Shown here one piece after another: positions 28,075 through 36,768 of a stretch of 64,000 nucleotides of DNA. The notes under the pieces are model-generated. The model saw only the letters and a program-made list of their open reading frames with translations. It was not told the origin of the DNA and made no database searches. This DNA comes from Alphaproteobacteria bacterium (GTDB lineage: Bacteria > Pseudomonadota > Alphaproteobacteria > Rhodobacterales > Rhodobacteraceae): assembly GCA_030425925.1 (NCBI GenBank), contig JAUHZO010000003.1, forward strand, positions 310,001-374,000, written 5' to 3'. A program made the position numbers and the translations under genes. How positions within the stretch are numbered: position 1 is the first letter of the stretch; the number at the start of each line of letters is the position of its first letter.

Positions 28075-28772
28075 CCGCACCTCCAACACGCGCGCCCGGC
28101 GACACGCCCCGGCTGGGGCTGATCGTGCTGCGCGTCGATGAAACCATCGAGCACGAGTTCCGCACCCTGATCCCCGCCACGCAGGCGCGGCTGCACGTGA
28201 CGCGCATCCTCTCGGGCGACGACCTGACCCCGGACAGCATCGCCGCCATGGGGCCGCGCCTGACCGATGCGGCGGCGCTGTTGCCCGGGGCGGTGACCTT
28301 TGACGCCGTGGGCTATGCCTGCACCTCGGGCACGGCCCTGCTGGGTGCGGACCGGGTGGCGGATCTTGTGGCACAAGGCGTCAAGACCCGCCACGTCACC
28401 ACCCCGCTGTGTGCCGCAGTGGCGCAGATCGCGCATCTGGGTGCCGGGCGGGTGGGGCTCGTGTCGCCCTATGTGGCGGATGTGGCCGAGGGCGTCTGCG
28501 CCGCGTTCGAGGCGCGCGGCGTCTCCATCGCCGCCAGCCTGTCGCTGGAGGAAAGCAGCGAGGCCGCCGTGGCGCGGATCGACCCGCGCATCTCCGCCGA
28601 GGCCGCGCGCCGCCTGGCGGCGCAGGCCCCGCTGGACGCCGTGTTTCTGTCCTGCACCAATCTTGCCACGCTGGACATCCTGGACCCGCTTTCGGCGGAA
28701 CTGGGCGTGCCGGTGCTCAGTTCCAACCAGGCGCTGGCCTGGCACATGACGCGGCTTTGCCACGCCGGCTAG
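28071..28772 (+). CDS. Asp/Glu racemase / maleate isomerase family protein
   Basis: A 233-residue member of the superfamily holding aspartate racemase, maleate cis-trans isomerase and arylmalonate decarboxylase. The two catalytic cysteines are present: GYACTSGTALLG (about 79-90) and LSCTNLATLD (about 194-203). The start at 28071 overlaps the M24 gene stop in an ATGA arrangement. In the operon it could interconvert D and L forms of the amino acid used by the ammonia-lyase. A homologue (EutA) is found in hydroxyectoine clusters along with an M24 enzyme, so that pathway is an alternative. Confidence 0.82.
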   Translation: MTAPPTRAPGDTPRLGLIVLRVDETIEHEFRTLIPATQARLHVTRILSGDDLTPDSIAAMGPRLTDAAALLPGAVTFDAVGYACTSGTALLGADRVADLVAQGVKTRHVTTPLCAAVAQIAHLGAGRVGLVSPYVADVAEGVCAAFEARGVSIAASLSLEESSEAAVARIDPRISAEAARRLAAQAPLDAVFLSCTNLATLDILDPLSAELGVPVLSSNQALAWHMTRLCHAG

Positions 28773-28998
28773 GCCCGGATCACGCCTGCGATTCGCGCCT
28801 GCCGTTTGGCGATGCAACCGCTGCGCGACGCGGTGCCGCAGTTCGGTTAGCGCTCACCCTTTTCCCGCTTTGCTGCGCTGCCGCGTCCAATATGGCATAC
28901 CGCCGCATACCGGCTGACGCGACGACACCTTGAAACCAATGGAAAATTCCGCCCCTCGTAAACTGCGTGACACAATTTCAGCATTCCGGGCAAACTTC

Positions 28999-29030
28999 TT
29001 GACTAATAACTTCTTATTTTTCCCATACAT
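28999..29030 (+). promoter_or_regulatory. Candidate promoter for the acs operon
   Basis: The 353-bp gap before acs contains a strongly AT-rich patch (about 28960-29055). In it TTGACT (28999-29004) matches five of six -35 bases, and CATACA/ATACAT lies 19-20 bp further as a weak -10. The spacing is long and the -10 poor, so an activator may be needed. The rest of the gap shows no gene. Confidence 0.35.
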
Positions 29031-29125
29031 TTTTAGAACTTTTCACGTCCATGCTAAGCCTTTCTTCACAACACATGGCCGGGTGCCAGGCCCGTGCCAC
29101 CAGTTCGTGAAGCGGAGGACCACGT

Positions 29126-31090
29126 ATGAACGCCGACCCCAACAGCCCCCAGGCCAAAACCCCCGTCTACGCCCCGCCGGCCGAAATTGCCGCCCGGGCG
29201 CATGCCGATGCCGGGCGCTATGACACGCTGTACCAGCAGTCGATGGACGATCCCGAAGGCTTCTGGGCCGAGCAGGGCAAGCGGCTGGACTGGATCACGC
29301 CGTACCGCACGGTCAAGAACACCTCGTTCGCCCATGACAACGTGTCGATCAGGTGGTTCGAAGACGGCACGCTGAACGTCTCGGCCAATTGCGTCGACCG
29401 CCATCTCGACACCCGCGGCGACCAGACCGCCATCATCTGGGAGCCCGACAGCCCCGAAGAGGCGGCACGGCACATCACCTACGCCCAACTGCACCGCGAG
29501 GTGCAGATCATGGCCAACGTGCTGAAAGAGATGGGCGTCGGCAAGGGCGACCGCGTGGTGCTGTACCTGCCGATGATCCCCGAAGCCGCCTATGCCATGC
29601 TGGCCTGCGCCCGGATCGGCGCGATCCATTCCATCGTGTTTGCCGGCTTCTCGCCCGATGCGCTGGCGGACCGGGTCAATGGCTGCGACGCCAAGCTGGT
29701 GATCTGCGCCGACCACGCCCCGCGCGGCGGCCGCTCCACCCCGCTGAAGTCGAATTGCGACAAGGCGCTGCGCCGCGTCATGCATGACTGCAAGCTCCTG
29801 GTGGTGGAACGCACCGGCGAACAGATCGACTGGATCGAAGGCCGCGATTTCCGCTATGCCGAAATGGCGTCGCGCGTGGGCAGCTACTGCACCCCCGCCG
29901 AGATGGGGGCCGAGGACCCTCTGTTCATCCTCTACACCTCCGGCTCCACCGGCAAGCCCAAGGGCGTGGTGCACACCACCGGCGGGTACCTCACCTATGC
30001 GTCGATGACGCATCAGTACGTGTTCGATTACCAGGACGGCGATGTCTACTGGTGCACCGCCGATGTCGGCTGGGTCACCGGACACAGCTATATCGTCTAT
30101 GGCCCGCTGGCCAACGGGGCGACCACGCTGATGTTCGAAGGCGTGCCGACCTTCCCCGATGCCGGCCGGTTCTGGGAGGTCTGCGCCAAGCACAAGGTCA
30201 CCCAGTTCTACACCGCCCCCACCGCCATCCGGGCGCTGATGGGCAAGGGCACAGAATGGGTGGAAAAGCACGATCTGTCGTCGCTGCGCATCCTGGGCTC
30301 GGTGGGGGAACCGATCAACCCCGAAGCCTGGAACTGGTACAACGAGAATGTCGGCAAGGGCCGCTGCCCCATCGTCGACACCTGGTGGCAGACCGAAACC
30401 GGCGGCATCCTCATCGCCCCGCTGCCGGGGGCCACGGCGACCAAGCCCGGATCGGCGACGCGCCCGTTCTTCGGTGTCGCGCCGGTGGTGCTGGACGACA
30501 AGGGCAACGAACTGGAAGGCGCCTGCGAGGGCGTGCTGGCCATCCGCGACAGCTGGCCCGGGCAGATGCGCACCGTCTGGGGCGATCATGACCGGTTCGT
30601 TTCGACCTATTTCGAGATGTTCAAGGGCTACTACTTCACCGGCGACGGCTGCCGCCGCGACGAGGACGGCTATTACTGGATCACCGGCCGTGTCGACGAC
30701 GTGATCAACGTCTCGGGCCACCGCATGGGCACCGCCGAGGTGGAAAGCGCGCTGGTCGCACACGAAGCCGTCAGCGAAGCCGCCGTGGTGGGCTATCCGC
30801 ACGACGTCAAGGGCCAGGGCATCTATTGCTACGTCACCCTGATGGACGGGGTCGAGGCCACGGACGCGCTGCGTGCCGAGCTGCAGAAATGGGTCCGCAC
30901 GGAAATCGGCCCCATCGCCAAGCCCGATGTGATCCAGTGGGCCCCGGGCCTGCCCAAGACCCGTTCGGGCAAGATCATGCGCCGCATCCTGCGCAAGATC
31001 GCCGAGAACGAGACCGACAGCCTGGGCGACATCTCGACGCTGGCCGATCCGTCGGTCGTCGAAGACCTGATCGCCAACCGCGCCGCCTGA
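29126..31090 (+). CDS. acs: Acetate--CoA ligase (acetyl-CoA synthetase)
   Basis: This enzyme activates acetate with ATP and CoA to acetyl-CoA, AMP and pyrophosphate. The 654-residue product has family length. The phosphate-binding loop [11 protein letters not shown] is at about 269-279, the [11 protein letters not shown] adenylate motif at about 417-427, and the C-terminal [11 protein letters not shown] segment (about 611-621) carries the lysine that is acetylated in homologues to switch the enzyme off. A GGAGG ribosome site precedes the ATG. It opens the plus-strand locus with adk 11 bp downstream and the acetate-type symporter after it. Confidence 0.97.
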   Translation: MNADPNSPQAKTPVYAPPAEIAARAHADAGRYDTLYQQSMDDPEGFWAEQGKRLDWITPYRTVKNTSFAHDNVSIRWFEDGTLNVSANCVDRHLDTRGDQTAIIWEPDSPEEAARHITYAQLHREVQIMANVLKEMGVGKGDRVVLYLPMIPEAAYAMLACARIGAIHSIVFAGFSPDALADRVNGCDAKLVICADHAPRGGRSTPLKSNCDKALRRVMHDCKLLVVERTGEQIDWIEGRDFRYAEMASRVGSYCTPAEMGAEDPLFILYTSGSTGKPKGVVHTTGGYLTYASMTHQYVFDYQDGDVYWCTADVGWVTGHSYIVYGPLANGATTLMFEGVPTFPDAGRFWEVCAKHKVTQFYTAPTAIRALMGKGTEWVEKHDLSSLRILGSVGEPINPEAWNWYNENVGKGRCPIVDTWWQTETGGILIAPLPGATATKPGSATRPFFGVAPVVLDDKGNELEGACEGVLAIRDSWPGQMRTVWGDHDRFVSTYFEMFKGYYFTGDGCRRDEDGYYWITGRVDDVINVSGHRMGTAEVESALVAHEAVSEAAVVGYPHDVKGQGIYCYVTLMDGVEATDALRAELQKWVRTEIGPIAKPDVIQWAPGLPKTRSGKIMRRILRKIAENETDSLGDISTLADPSVVEDLIANRAA

Positions 31091-31101
31091 GGGAGAACGT
31101 C

Positions 31102-31788
31102 ATGGACGGAAGCATCACCACCCAGACCACCGTGAACCTTGTGCTGCTCGGGCCTCCGGGCGCGGGCAAGGGCACGCAGGCGCGCAAGCTCCAAGACCGT
31201 TTCGGCCTTGTGCAGCTGTCCACCGGCGATCTGCTGCGCGCTGCCGTGGCGGCGGGCACCGAGGCGGGCAAGGCGGCCAAGGCCGTGATGGAGCGCGGCG
31301 ACCTGGTGTCGGACGACATCGTCATCGCGATCCTCCGTGACCGGCTGGCCGATCCCGATTGCGCCGGGGGCGTGATCTTTGACGGCTTTCCGCGCACCAC
31401 CGTGCAGGCCGAGGCGCTGGATGCGCTGATGGCCGAAACCGGTCGCGCGATCACCGCTGCCATCAGCCTCGAGGTGGACGACGCCGCCATGGTGACGCGC
31501 ATCTCGGGCCGGTTCACCTGTGCCGGCTGCGGCGAGGGCTATCACGACAGCTTCAAGACGCCGGTCGTGGACGGCACCTGCGACTCCTGCGGCGGCACCG
31601 CATTCAAGCGCCGTGCCGACGACAACGCCGAAACCGTCGGCCAGCGGCTCAGGGCCTATCACGCGCAGACCGCGCCGCTGATCGATTTCTACGCCGCAAC
31701 CGGCGTGCTGACCACGATCGACGCCATGCAAGACATCGACCGCGTCGAAACCGACCTGACCGCCATCGTCGCAAAGGCGCTGGCGTGA
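31102..31788 (+). CDS. adk: Adenylate kinase, zinc-lid type
   Basis: The enzyme interconverts AMP plus ATP and two ADP. The 228-residue product begins at the ATG at 31102 (GGGAG upstream); family similarity starts at residue 12. The P-loop GPPGAGKGT is at about 17-25 and FDGFPRT at about 94-100. The LID domain carries four cysteines (CAGCGEGYH, then CDSCGG, about 140-170), indicating a zinc-bound lid. Lying 11 bp after acs, it fits as the recycler of the AMP that Acs makes. A housekeeping adk is usually found in the ribosomal spc operon; whether one exists elsewhere in this genome cannot be seen. Confidence 0.95.
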   Translation: MDGSITTQTTVNLVLLGPPGAGKGTQARKLQDRFGLVQLSTGDLLRAAVAAGTEAGKAAKAVMERGDLVSDDIVIAILRDRLADPDCAGGVIFDGFPRTTVQAEALDALMAETGRAITAAISLEVDDAAMVTRISGRFTCAGCGEGYHDSFKTPVVDGTCDSCGGTAFKRRADDNAETVGQRLRAYHAQTAPLIDFYAATGVLTTIDAMQDIDRVETDLTAIVAKALA

Positions 31789-31796
31789 CGACCCCC

Positions 31797-31818
31797 GCCC
31801 CCGCTGCCGCGCGGGGGC
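31797..31818 (+). terminator. Intercistronic hairpin between adk and DUF4212 gene
   Basis: A perfect 8-bp GC stem (31797-31804 with 31811-31818) and a 6-nt loop start 8 bp past adk. No U tract follows, so it may stabilise or attenuate rather than end the transcript. Confidence 0.5.
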
Positions 31819-31857
31819 GCAACCGCAACCGTCACTTCAATGGGAGGAGGTATCCCC

Positions 31858-32118
31858 ATGTCTGACGACACCAACGGCAACGCCTACTGGGCCGCCAACC
31901 TGCGCATCATCACCTGGTCACTGGTGATCTGGGCGCTGGTTTCCTTCGGCTTCGGCATCCTGCTGCGCCCGCTGCTTTCGGCCATCCCGGTCGGCGGCAC
32001 CGATCTGGGCTTCTGGTTTGCCCAGCAGGGCTCCATCCTCGTCTTCCTCGCGCTGATCTTCAACTATGCGTGGCAGATGAACAAACTCGACCGCCAGTAC
32101 GGCGTCGACGAACAATAA
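31858..32118 (+). CDS. DUF4212 small membrane subunit of the solute symporter
   Basis: An 86-residue protein with two membrane helices (about 17-42 and 57-75). The segment YWAANLRIITWSLVIWALVS and the ending MNKLDRQYGVDE are typical of DUF4212 proteins, which nearly always precede a VC_2705-type sodium/solute symporter and are thought to form its small subunit. The start at 31858 has GGGAGGAGG about 7 nt upstream. The symporter follows after 13 bp. Confidence 0.92.
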   Translation: MSDDTNGNAYWAANLRIITWSLVIWALVSFGFGILLRPLLSAIPVGGTDLGFWFAQQGSILVFLALIFNYAWQMNKLDRQYGVDEQ

Positions 32119-32131
32119 GGACATCGGGACA

Positions 32132-33919
32132 ATGGATCAGTTTGTCATCAACCTGCTGTTCGTGGGCGCGTCCTTTGCGCTCTACATCGGCATCGCGATC
32201 TGGGCCCGCGCGGGCTCCACATCGGAATTCTACGCTGCAGGCCGCGGTGTGCACCCCGTCACCAACGGCATGGCCACCGCTGCCGACTGGATGTCGGCGG
32301 CCTCGTTCATCTCGATGGCGGGCCTCATCGCCTTTGTGGGCTACGACAATTCCAGCTTCCTGATGGGCTGGACCGGCGGGTACGTGCTGCTGGCGCTGCT
32401 GCTGGCCCCCTATCTGCGCAAGTTCGGCAAATTCACCGTGTCGGAATTCATCGGCGACCGCTTCTACTCCAAGACCGCGCGCCTGGTGGCGGTGATCTGC
32501 CTGATCGTCGCCTCGACCACCTATGTGATCGGCCAGATGACCGGTGTGGGCGTGGCCTTTGGCCGCTTCCTCGAGGTCAGCAACACCGCCGGCCTGCTGA
32601 TCGGTGCCTGCGTGGTGTTCGCCTATGCCGTGTTCGGCGGCATGAAGGGCGTGACCTATACCCAGGTGGCGCAATACGTGGTGCTGATCCTGGCCTATAC
32701 CATCCCGGCGATCTTCATCTCGCTGCAGCTGACCGGCAACCCGATCCCGGGCCTGGGCCTGTTCGGCGACCATGCCGCGTCGGGCGAACCGCTGCTGGCC
32801 AAGCTGGACCAGATCGTGACCGAGCTGGGCTTTGCCGAATACACCACGCACAACGCCGACACGCTCAACATGGTGCTGTTCACCCTGTCGCTGATGATCG
32901 GCACCGCGGGTCTGCCGCACGTGATCATGCGCTTCTTCACCGTGCCCAAGGTGTCCGACGCGCGCTGGTCGGCCGGCTGGGCGCTGGTCTTCATCGCGCT
33001 TCTCTACATCACGGCCCCTGCCGTGGGTGCGATGGCACGCCTGAACATCACCGAGATGTTCTGGCCGAACGGCACCGATCAGGCGGCGGTTTCGGTGGAA
33101 ACCATCGAAAGCGATCCCAACTATGACTGGATGCTGACCTGGCAGAAGACCGGTCTGCTGGACTGGGAAGACAAGAACGGCGACGGCCTGATCCAGTACT
33201 ACAACGACGCCAATCCCGAGATGGCCGACAAGGCCGCCGCGGCAGGCTGGACCGGCAACGAACTGACCAAGTTCAACCGCGACATCCTGGTTCTGGCCAA
33301 TCCCGAAATCGCCAACCTGCCCGGCTGGGTGATCGGTCTGGTGGCGGCGGGCGGCCTGGCGGCGGCGCTGTCCACGGCAGCCGGTCTGCTGCTGGCGATC
33401 TCGTCCGCGGTCAGCCACGACCTGATCAAGGGCCAGCTGAACCCGGGCATCTCGGAAAAGGGCGAGCTTCTGTCGGCCCGGATCGCCATGGCCGTGGCCA
33501 TCGCGGTGGCGACCTATCTGGGGCTCAATCCTCCGGGCTTTGCCGCGCAGACCGTGGCGCTGGCCTTTGGCCTTGCGGCCGCGTCGATCTTCCCGGCGCT
33601 GATGATGGGCATCTTCTCGACCCGCATCAACAACCACGGCGCCGTGGCCGGGATGCTGGCAGGTCTGGTGGTGACGCTGGTCTACATCTTCCTGCACAAG
33701 GGCTGGTTCTTCATCCCCGACACCAACAGCTTTACCGATGCCGACCCGCTGCTGGGCACGGTCAAGTCGACCTCGTTCGGAGCAATCGGTGCGGCCATCA
33801 ACTTTGCCGTGGCCTATGCGGTGTCGAGCATGACAAAGGAACTGCCGCAGGAAATCCGTGCGCTGGTGGAAAGCGTGCGCGTGCCCCGCGGGGCCGGTGC
33901 CGCCCAGGCCGAGCACTGA
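32132..33919 (+). CDS. Sodium:solute symporter, VC_2705 / ActP type
   Basis: A 595-residue transporter of the SSS family with about 13 membrane helices, related to the acetate permease ActP; import of acetate or another short carboxylate is inferred from its place behind acs and adk. Characteristic segments are FYAAGRGVHPVTNGMATAAD (about 36-55), GVAFGRFLEVS, and LSTAAGLLLAISSAVSHDL (about 415-433). A long soluble loop (about 305-390) interrupts the membrane part and contains DKNGDGLIQYYN (347-358), an EF-hand-like calcium loop. A strong terminator follows the gene. Confidence 0.9.
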   Translation: MDQFVINLLFVGASFALYIGIAIWARAGSTSEFYAAGRGVHPVTNGMATAADWMSAASFISMAGLIAFVGYDNSSFLMGWTGGYVLLALLLAPYLRKFGKFTVSEFIGDRFYSKTARLVAVICLIVASTTYVIGQMTGVGVAFGRFLEVSNTAGLLIGACVVFAYAVFGGMKGVTYTQVAQYVVLILAYTIPAIFISLQLTGNPIPGLGLFGDHAASGEPLLAKLDQIVTELGFAEYTTHNADTLNMVLFTLSLMIGTAGLPHVIMRFFTVPKVSDARWSAGWALVFIALLYITAPAVGAMARLNITEMFWPNGTDQAAVSVETIESDPNYDWMLTWQKTGLLDWEDKNGDGLIQYYNDANPEMADKAAAAGWTGNELTKFNRDILVLANPEIANLPGWVIGLVAAGGLAAALSTAAGLLLAISSAVSHDLIKGQLNPGISEKGELLSARIAMAVAIAVATYLGLNPPGFAAQTVALAFGLAAASIFPALMMGIFSTRINNHGAVAGMLAGLVVTLVYIFLHKGWFFIPDTNSFTDADPLLGTVKSTSFGAIGAAINFAVAYAVSSMTKELPQEIRALVESVRVPRGAGAAQAEH

Positions 33920-33926
33920 GACAGAC

Positions 33927-33950
33927 GGAGGCGCCGTGTGCGGCGCCTCC
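33927..33950 (+). terminator. Hairpin terminator after the symporter gene
   Basis: A perfect 10-bp stem (33927-33936 with 33941-33950) and a TGTG loop lie 8 bp past the stop. The U tract is absent; TTTTT appears only 37 bp later. It may reduce read-through into the signalling genes. Confidence 0.65.
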
Positions 33951-34023
33951 GATCCGCGGGGCCGGTTTTCGGAGACAACCCCCGCCTTTTTAGGTCATTT
34001 TCCCGCCCGGAGGCACCGCCACA

Positions 34024-35856
34024 ATGCCTGACGATCAGACCCTTCCGATGGACCGCCTGCTGCAGGTGCCGCCCTTCGATCATCTTCCGCCAGAAGAACG
34101 CGCTGCGCTGGAGTCAGAGATCGCCGAGCGCCACGCCGCCCCGGGCGACGTGATCTTTCGCGAGGGCGAGGCGCTGGACGCGCTTTATGTCGTCGAAACC
34201 GGCCGGGTCGACATCTGGTCGGGCGGCGACGACATCGTCTCGCAGCGCGGGCCCGGCGAGATCATGGGCGAACGCGGGCTGTTGCGCGACGGGTTGGCGC
34301 TCTTGACCGCGCGCGCGGCAGAGCCCACCGATCTGCTGGTGATCCCGGCGCAGCGCTTTCGTCACCTGCTGGCCGCGGTGCCGGAGGTGGCGCACTGGTT
34401 CGAACGCGCCCGCCCTTCCGAGCCCGCGCCCGATGACGGGCCCTATGCCACCGGCCTGATGGCGTTGCAGGTGTCCGACATCATGGCCCGCACCCCGGTG
34501 ACCGCGCGTCCCGACGCAACGGTGCGCGAGGTCGCCCAGGTGATGCGCGACCGGGCGATCAGTTCGGTTCTGGTGATGGACGACACGCGGCTCGACGGCA
34601 TTGTCACCGTCCACGACCTTGTCAACAAGGTGCTGGCCGAAGGGCTTGACGGCGCGCTGCGCGTCGACCGGGTGATGACGCCCAACCCGGTGACCATCGC
34701 GCCGGATGCGGTGGGGCTGGATGCGCTGCTGATGATGGCCGAACGGCGCATCAACCACCTGCCGGTGGCCGATCGCCGCGGGCAGATCGTCGGCATGATC
34801 GGCCGGACCGACCTGTTCCGCCAGCAGGCCGCCACCGCCAGCCACATGGCCGCCGAGATCGTCGCCGCCGACAGCGCCGACGAGATGGCCGCCGTCATGC
34901 AGCGCCTGCCGGACCTGCTGCTGCATCTGACGGCGGCGGGCACGCGGCCGGCGGCGATCTGCCGCCGTATCACCGACCTGACCGACGCCGCCACGCGCCG
35001 GCTTCTGGCGCTGGCCGAAGACCGGTTCGGCCCGCCGCCGGTACCCTATCTCTGGGCCGCCTGCGGCAGCCAGGGACGGCGCGAACAGACCGGCGTGTCG
35101 GACCAGGACAACGTGCTGATCCTCGACAATGCCTATGCTCCGGAACACGACACCTATTTCGCCCGGCTGGCGCAGTTCGTGTCCGACGGGCTGAACACGC
35201 TGGGCTTTGTCTATTGCCCGGGCGACATGATGGCGACCAACCCGCGCTGGCGGCAGCCGGTGCATGTCTGGCAGGGCTATTTCCGCAAATGGGTGGCCGA
35301 ACCGGATGAAGAGGCGCAGATGCTGGCCTCGGTCATGTTCGACCTGCGCGCCATCTCGGGCGAGACCGCGCTGTTCACCGGCCTGCAGGACGACACGCTT
35401 GCGCTGGCCAAGGCCAATTCGATCTTTGTGCGCCACATGATCGGCAATTCGCTCAAGCACACGCCGCCGCTGGGCCTGTTCCGCGGCATTGCGCCGATCC
35501 GCTCGGGCGCGCACAAGAACACCATCGACCTCAAGCATGCCGGCGTGGTGCCGGTGGTCGATCTGGCACGGGTCTATGCGCTGCGCGGGGCGATCACCGC
35601 CGTCAACACGCGTGAGCGGATCGCGGCGGCGGGCGACGCCGGGGTGATCTCGGCCAGCGGTGCGCGGGATCTGCTGGACGCCTACGACCTGATTGCCGAG
35701 ATGCGGCTGAACCACCAGGCCGCGCAGATCGGCGCGGGGGGGCCGCCCGACAACTACCTTGCCCCGGGCCGCCTGTCGGAACTGGAGCGCAACCACCTGC
35801 GCGACGCCTTCCTGGTGGTCAAGACGATGCAATCCGCCCTGGGCGGCGCAGTCTAG
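34024..35856 (+). CDS. cNMP-binding / CBS / DUF294 nucleotidyltransferase-like protein
   Basis: A 610-residue multidomain signalling protein. Residues about 15-120 form a cyclic-nucleotide-binding-like domain (PGDVIFREGEALDALYVVE), 150-275 two CBS repeats (VSDIMARTPVTARPDATV and VDRVMTPNPVTIAPDAV), 310-445 a DUF294 nucleotidyltransferase-like domain with GSQGRREQTGVSDQDN (about 346-361), and 460-600 the DUF294 C-terminal domain. The GS..R.E...SDQD pattern matches the GlnD-type active site. CBS domains commonly bind adenine nucleotides, which would let it sense the AMP/ATP state created by Acs and Adk. The same gene follows this symporter in other proteobacteria such as Vibrio. Ribosome site: GGAGG. 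Confidence 0.88.
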   Translation: MPDDQTLPMDRLLQVPPFDHLPPEERAALESEIAERHAAPGDVIFREGEALDALYVVETGRVDIWSGGDDIVSQRGPGEIMGERGLLRDGLALLTARAAEPTDLLVIPAQRFRHLLAAVPEVAHWFERARPSEPAPDDGPYATGLMALQVSDIMARTPVTARPDATVREVAQVMRDRAISSVLVMDDTRLDGIVTVHDLVNKVLAEGLDGALRVDRVMTPNPVTIAPDAVGLDALLMMAERRINHLPVADRRGQIVGMIGRTDLFRQQAATASHMAAEIVAADSADEMAAVMQRLPDLLLHLTAAGTRPAAICRRITDLTDAATRRLLALAEDRFGPPPVPYLWAACGSQGRREQTGVSDQDNVLILDNAYAPEHDTYFARLAQFVSDGLNTLGFVYCPGDMMATNPRWRQPVHVWQGYFRKWVAEPDEEAQMLASVMFDLRAISGETALFTGLQDDTLALAKANSIFVRHMIGNSLKHTPPLGLFRGIAPIRSGAHKNTIDLKHAGVVPVVDLARVYALRGAITAVNTRERIAAAGDAGVISASGARDLLDAYDLIAEMRLNHQAAQIGAGGPPDNYLAPGRLSELERNHLRDAFLVVKTMQSALGGAV

Positions 35857-35866
35857 GAGAGACGCG

Positions 35867-36376
35867 ATGTTCCTCGAACTGATCGCCACCTTTGCCGCCG
35901 GGATCGGCGCTGCCGGGATCGTGCTGATCCTGAACCGCCTGACCAGCGGACGGCTGCCTGGCTGGGCGATGCCCGCAGGCGCGGGTCTGGCCATGCTCGC
36001 CGTGACCGTGTTCATGGAGATGTCCTGGGGTGCCCGCACGATCCGGGCGCTGCCGCAGGGCGTCGCCGTGGTGGAAACGGTGCAGGACAAGGCCTGGTGG
36101 CGGCCCTGGACCTATCTGGCCCCGCAGACCGTGCGTCTGGTCACGCTCGACACCGCTTCGGTGCGCGAGAACCCCGCAGCGCCGGGGGTGCGGCTGGTGG
36201 ATCTCTACCTGTTCGCCCGCTGGCAGCCGCCGGCACGGGTTCCGCAGCTGGTGCGCTGCGATCCCGCCGGGCGGGCCGACCCGTCCGAGGCCGCGCTGGC
36301 CGATCCGGCCTCGGCCAGCTGGCGCGCCGCCGCCCCGGCCCTGACAGAGCTTGCCTGCAAGGAGGCCCAAGGATGA
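35867..36376 (+). CDS. Inner-membrane protein of unknown function
   Basis: A 169-residue protein with two N-terminal membrane helices (about 3-24 and 32-52) and a soluble C-terminal part containing WWRPWTYLAPQTVRLVTLD. The start at 35867 is 10 bp after the DUF294 gene and has TAGGAGAG upstream. It overlaps the receiver gene by 4 bp. No family is recognised. Position suggests it belongs to the signalling module, perhaps as an anchor. Confidence 0.75.
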   Translation: MFLELIATFAAGIGAAGIVLILNRLTSGRLPGWAMPAGAGLAMLAVTVFMEMSWGARTIRALPQGVAVVETVQDKAWWRPWTYLAPQTVRLVTLDTASVRENPAAPGVRLVDLYLFARWQPPARVPQLVRCDPAGRADPSEAALADPASASWRAAAPALTELACKEAQG

Positions 36377-36768
36377 CCACATCGAACAAGACCGTCCTGC
36401 TGGTCGAGGACGAGGACAACATCGCACTGGCGCTCGAAGTGATCATCGGGCGGCGCGGCTTCGGGTTGAAACGGGTGGCCACCGGCACTGCGGCGCTGGA
36501 AGCACTGGAGACCGAGCGGCCAGACCTTGTGGTGCTGGACGTGATGCTGCCGGAACGCTCCGGCTTTGACATCTGCCAGCACATCCGCGCCAGCGAAGAC
36601 CTGCGCGACGTCAAGGTTCTGATGATGTCCGCCGCCGGCAGCGAGGTGACGCGCCGCAAGGGTCTGGCGCTTGGGGCGGATGCCTATTTCACCAAGCCGT
36701 TCGACACCAGGGCGCTGACCGACAAGATCTGCGCCCTGCTGGGCGAAGACGGGGCCGCCCATGCTTGA
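36373..36768 (+). CDS. Stand-alone response-regulator receiver protein
   Basis: A 131-residue CheY-like receiver with no output domain. The acidic pocket (VEDED, about 11-15), phosphoacceptor Asp56 in VVLDVMLPE, the Ser near 86 (LMMSAAG) and the conserved Lys in YFTKPF (about 108) are all present, so it should be phosphorylatable. It overlaps its neighbours by 4 bp (upstream, ATGA) and 8 bp (downstream), so it is made with the sensor-exonuclease fusion. With no DNA-binding domain it must act by protein contact. Confidence 0.9.
   Translation: MTTSNKTVLLVEDEDNIALALEVIIGRRGFGLKRVATGTAALEALETERPDLVVLDVMLPERSGFDICQHIRASEDLRDVKVLMMSAAGSEVTRRKGLALGADAYFTKPFDTRALTDKICALLGEDGAAHA

Noticed and set aside
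25872-28772. Naming the three-gene operon as hydroxyectoine catabolism
   Set aside because: The PLP enzyme matches diaminopropionate ammonia-lyases better than threonine dehydratases, and the deacetylase, aminotransferase and transporter of ectoine clusters are absent.
28930-29223. A small open frame before and into acs
   Set aside because: It crosses the acs start in another frame, lies in the AT-rich promoter patch, and has no family match.
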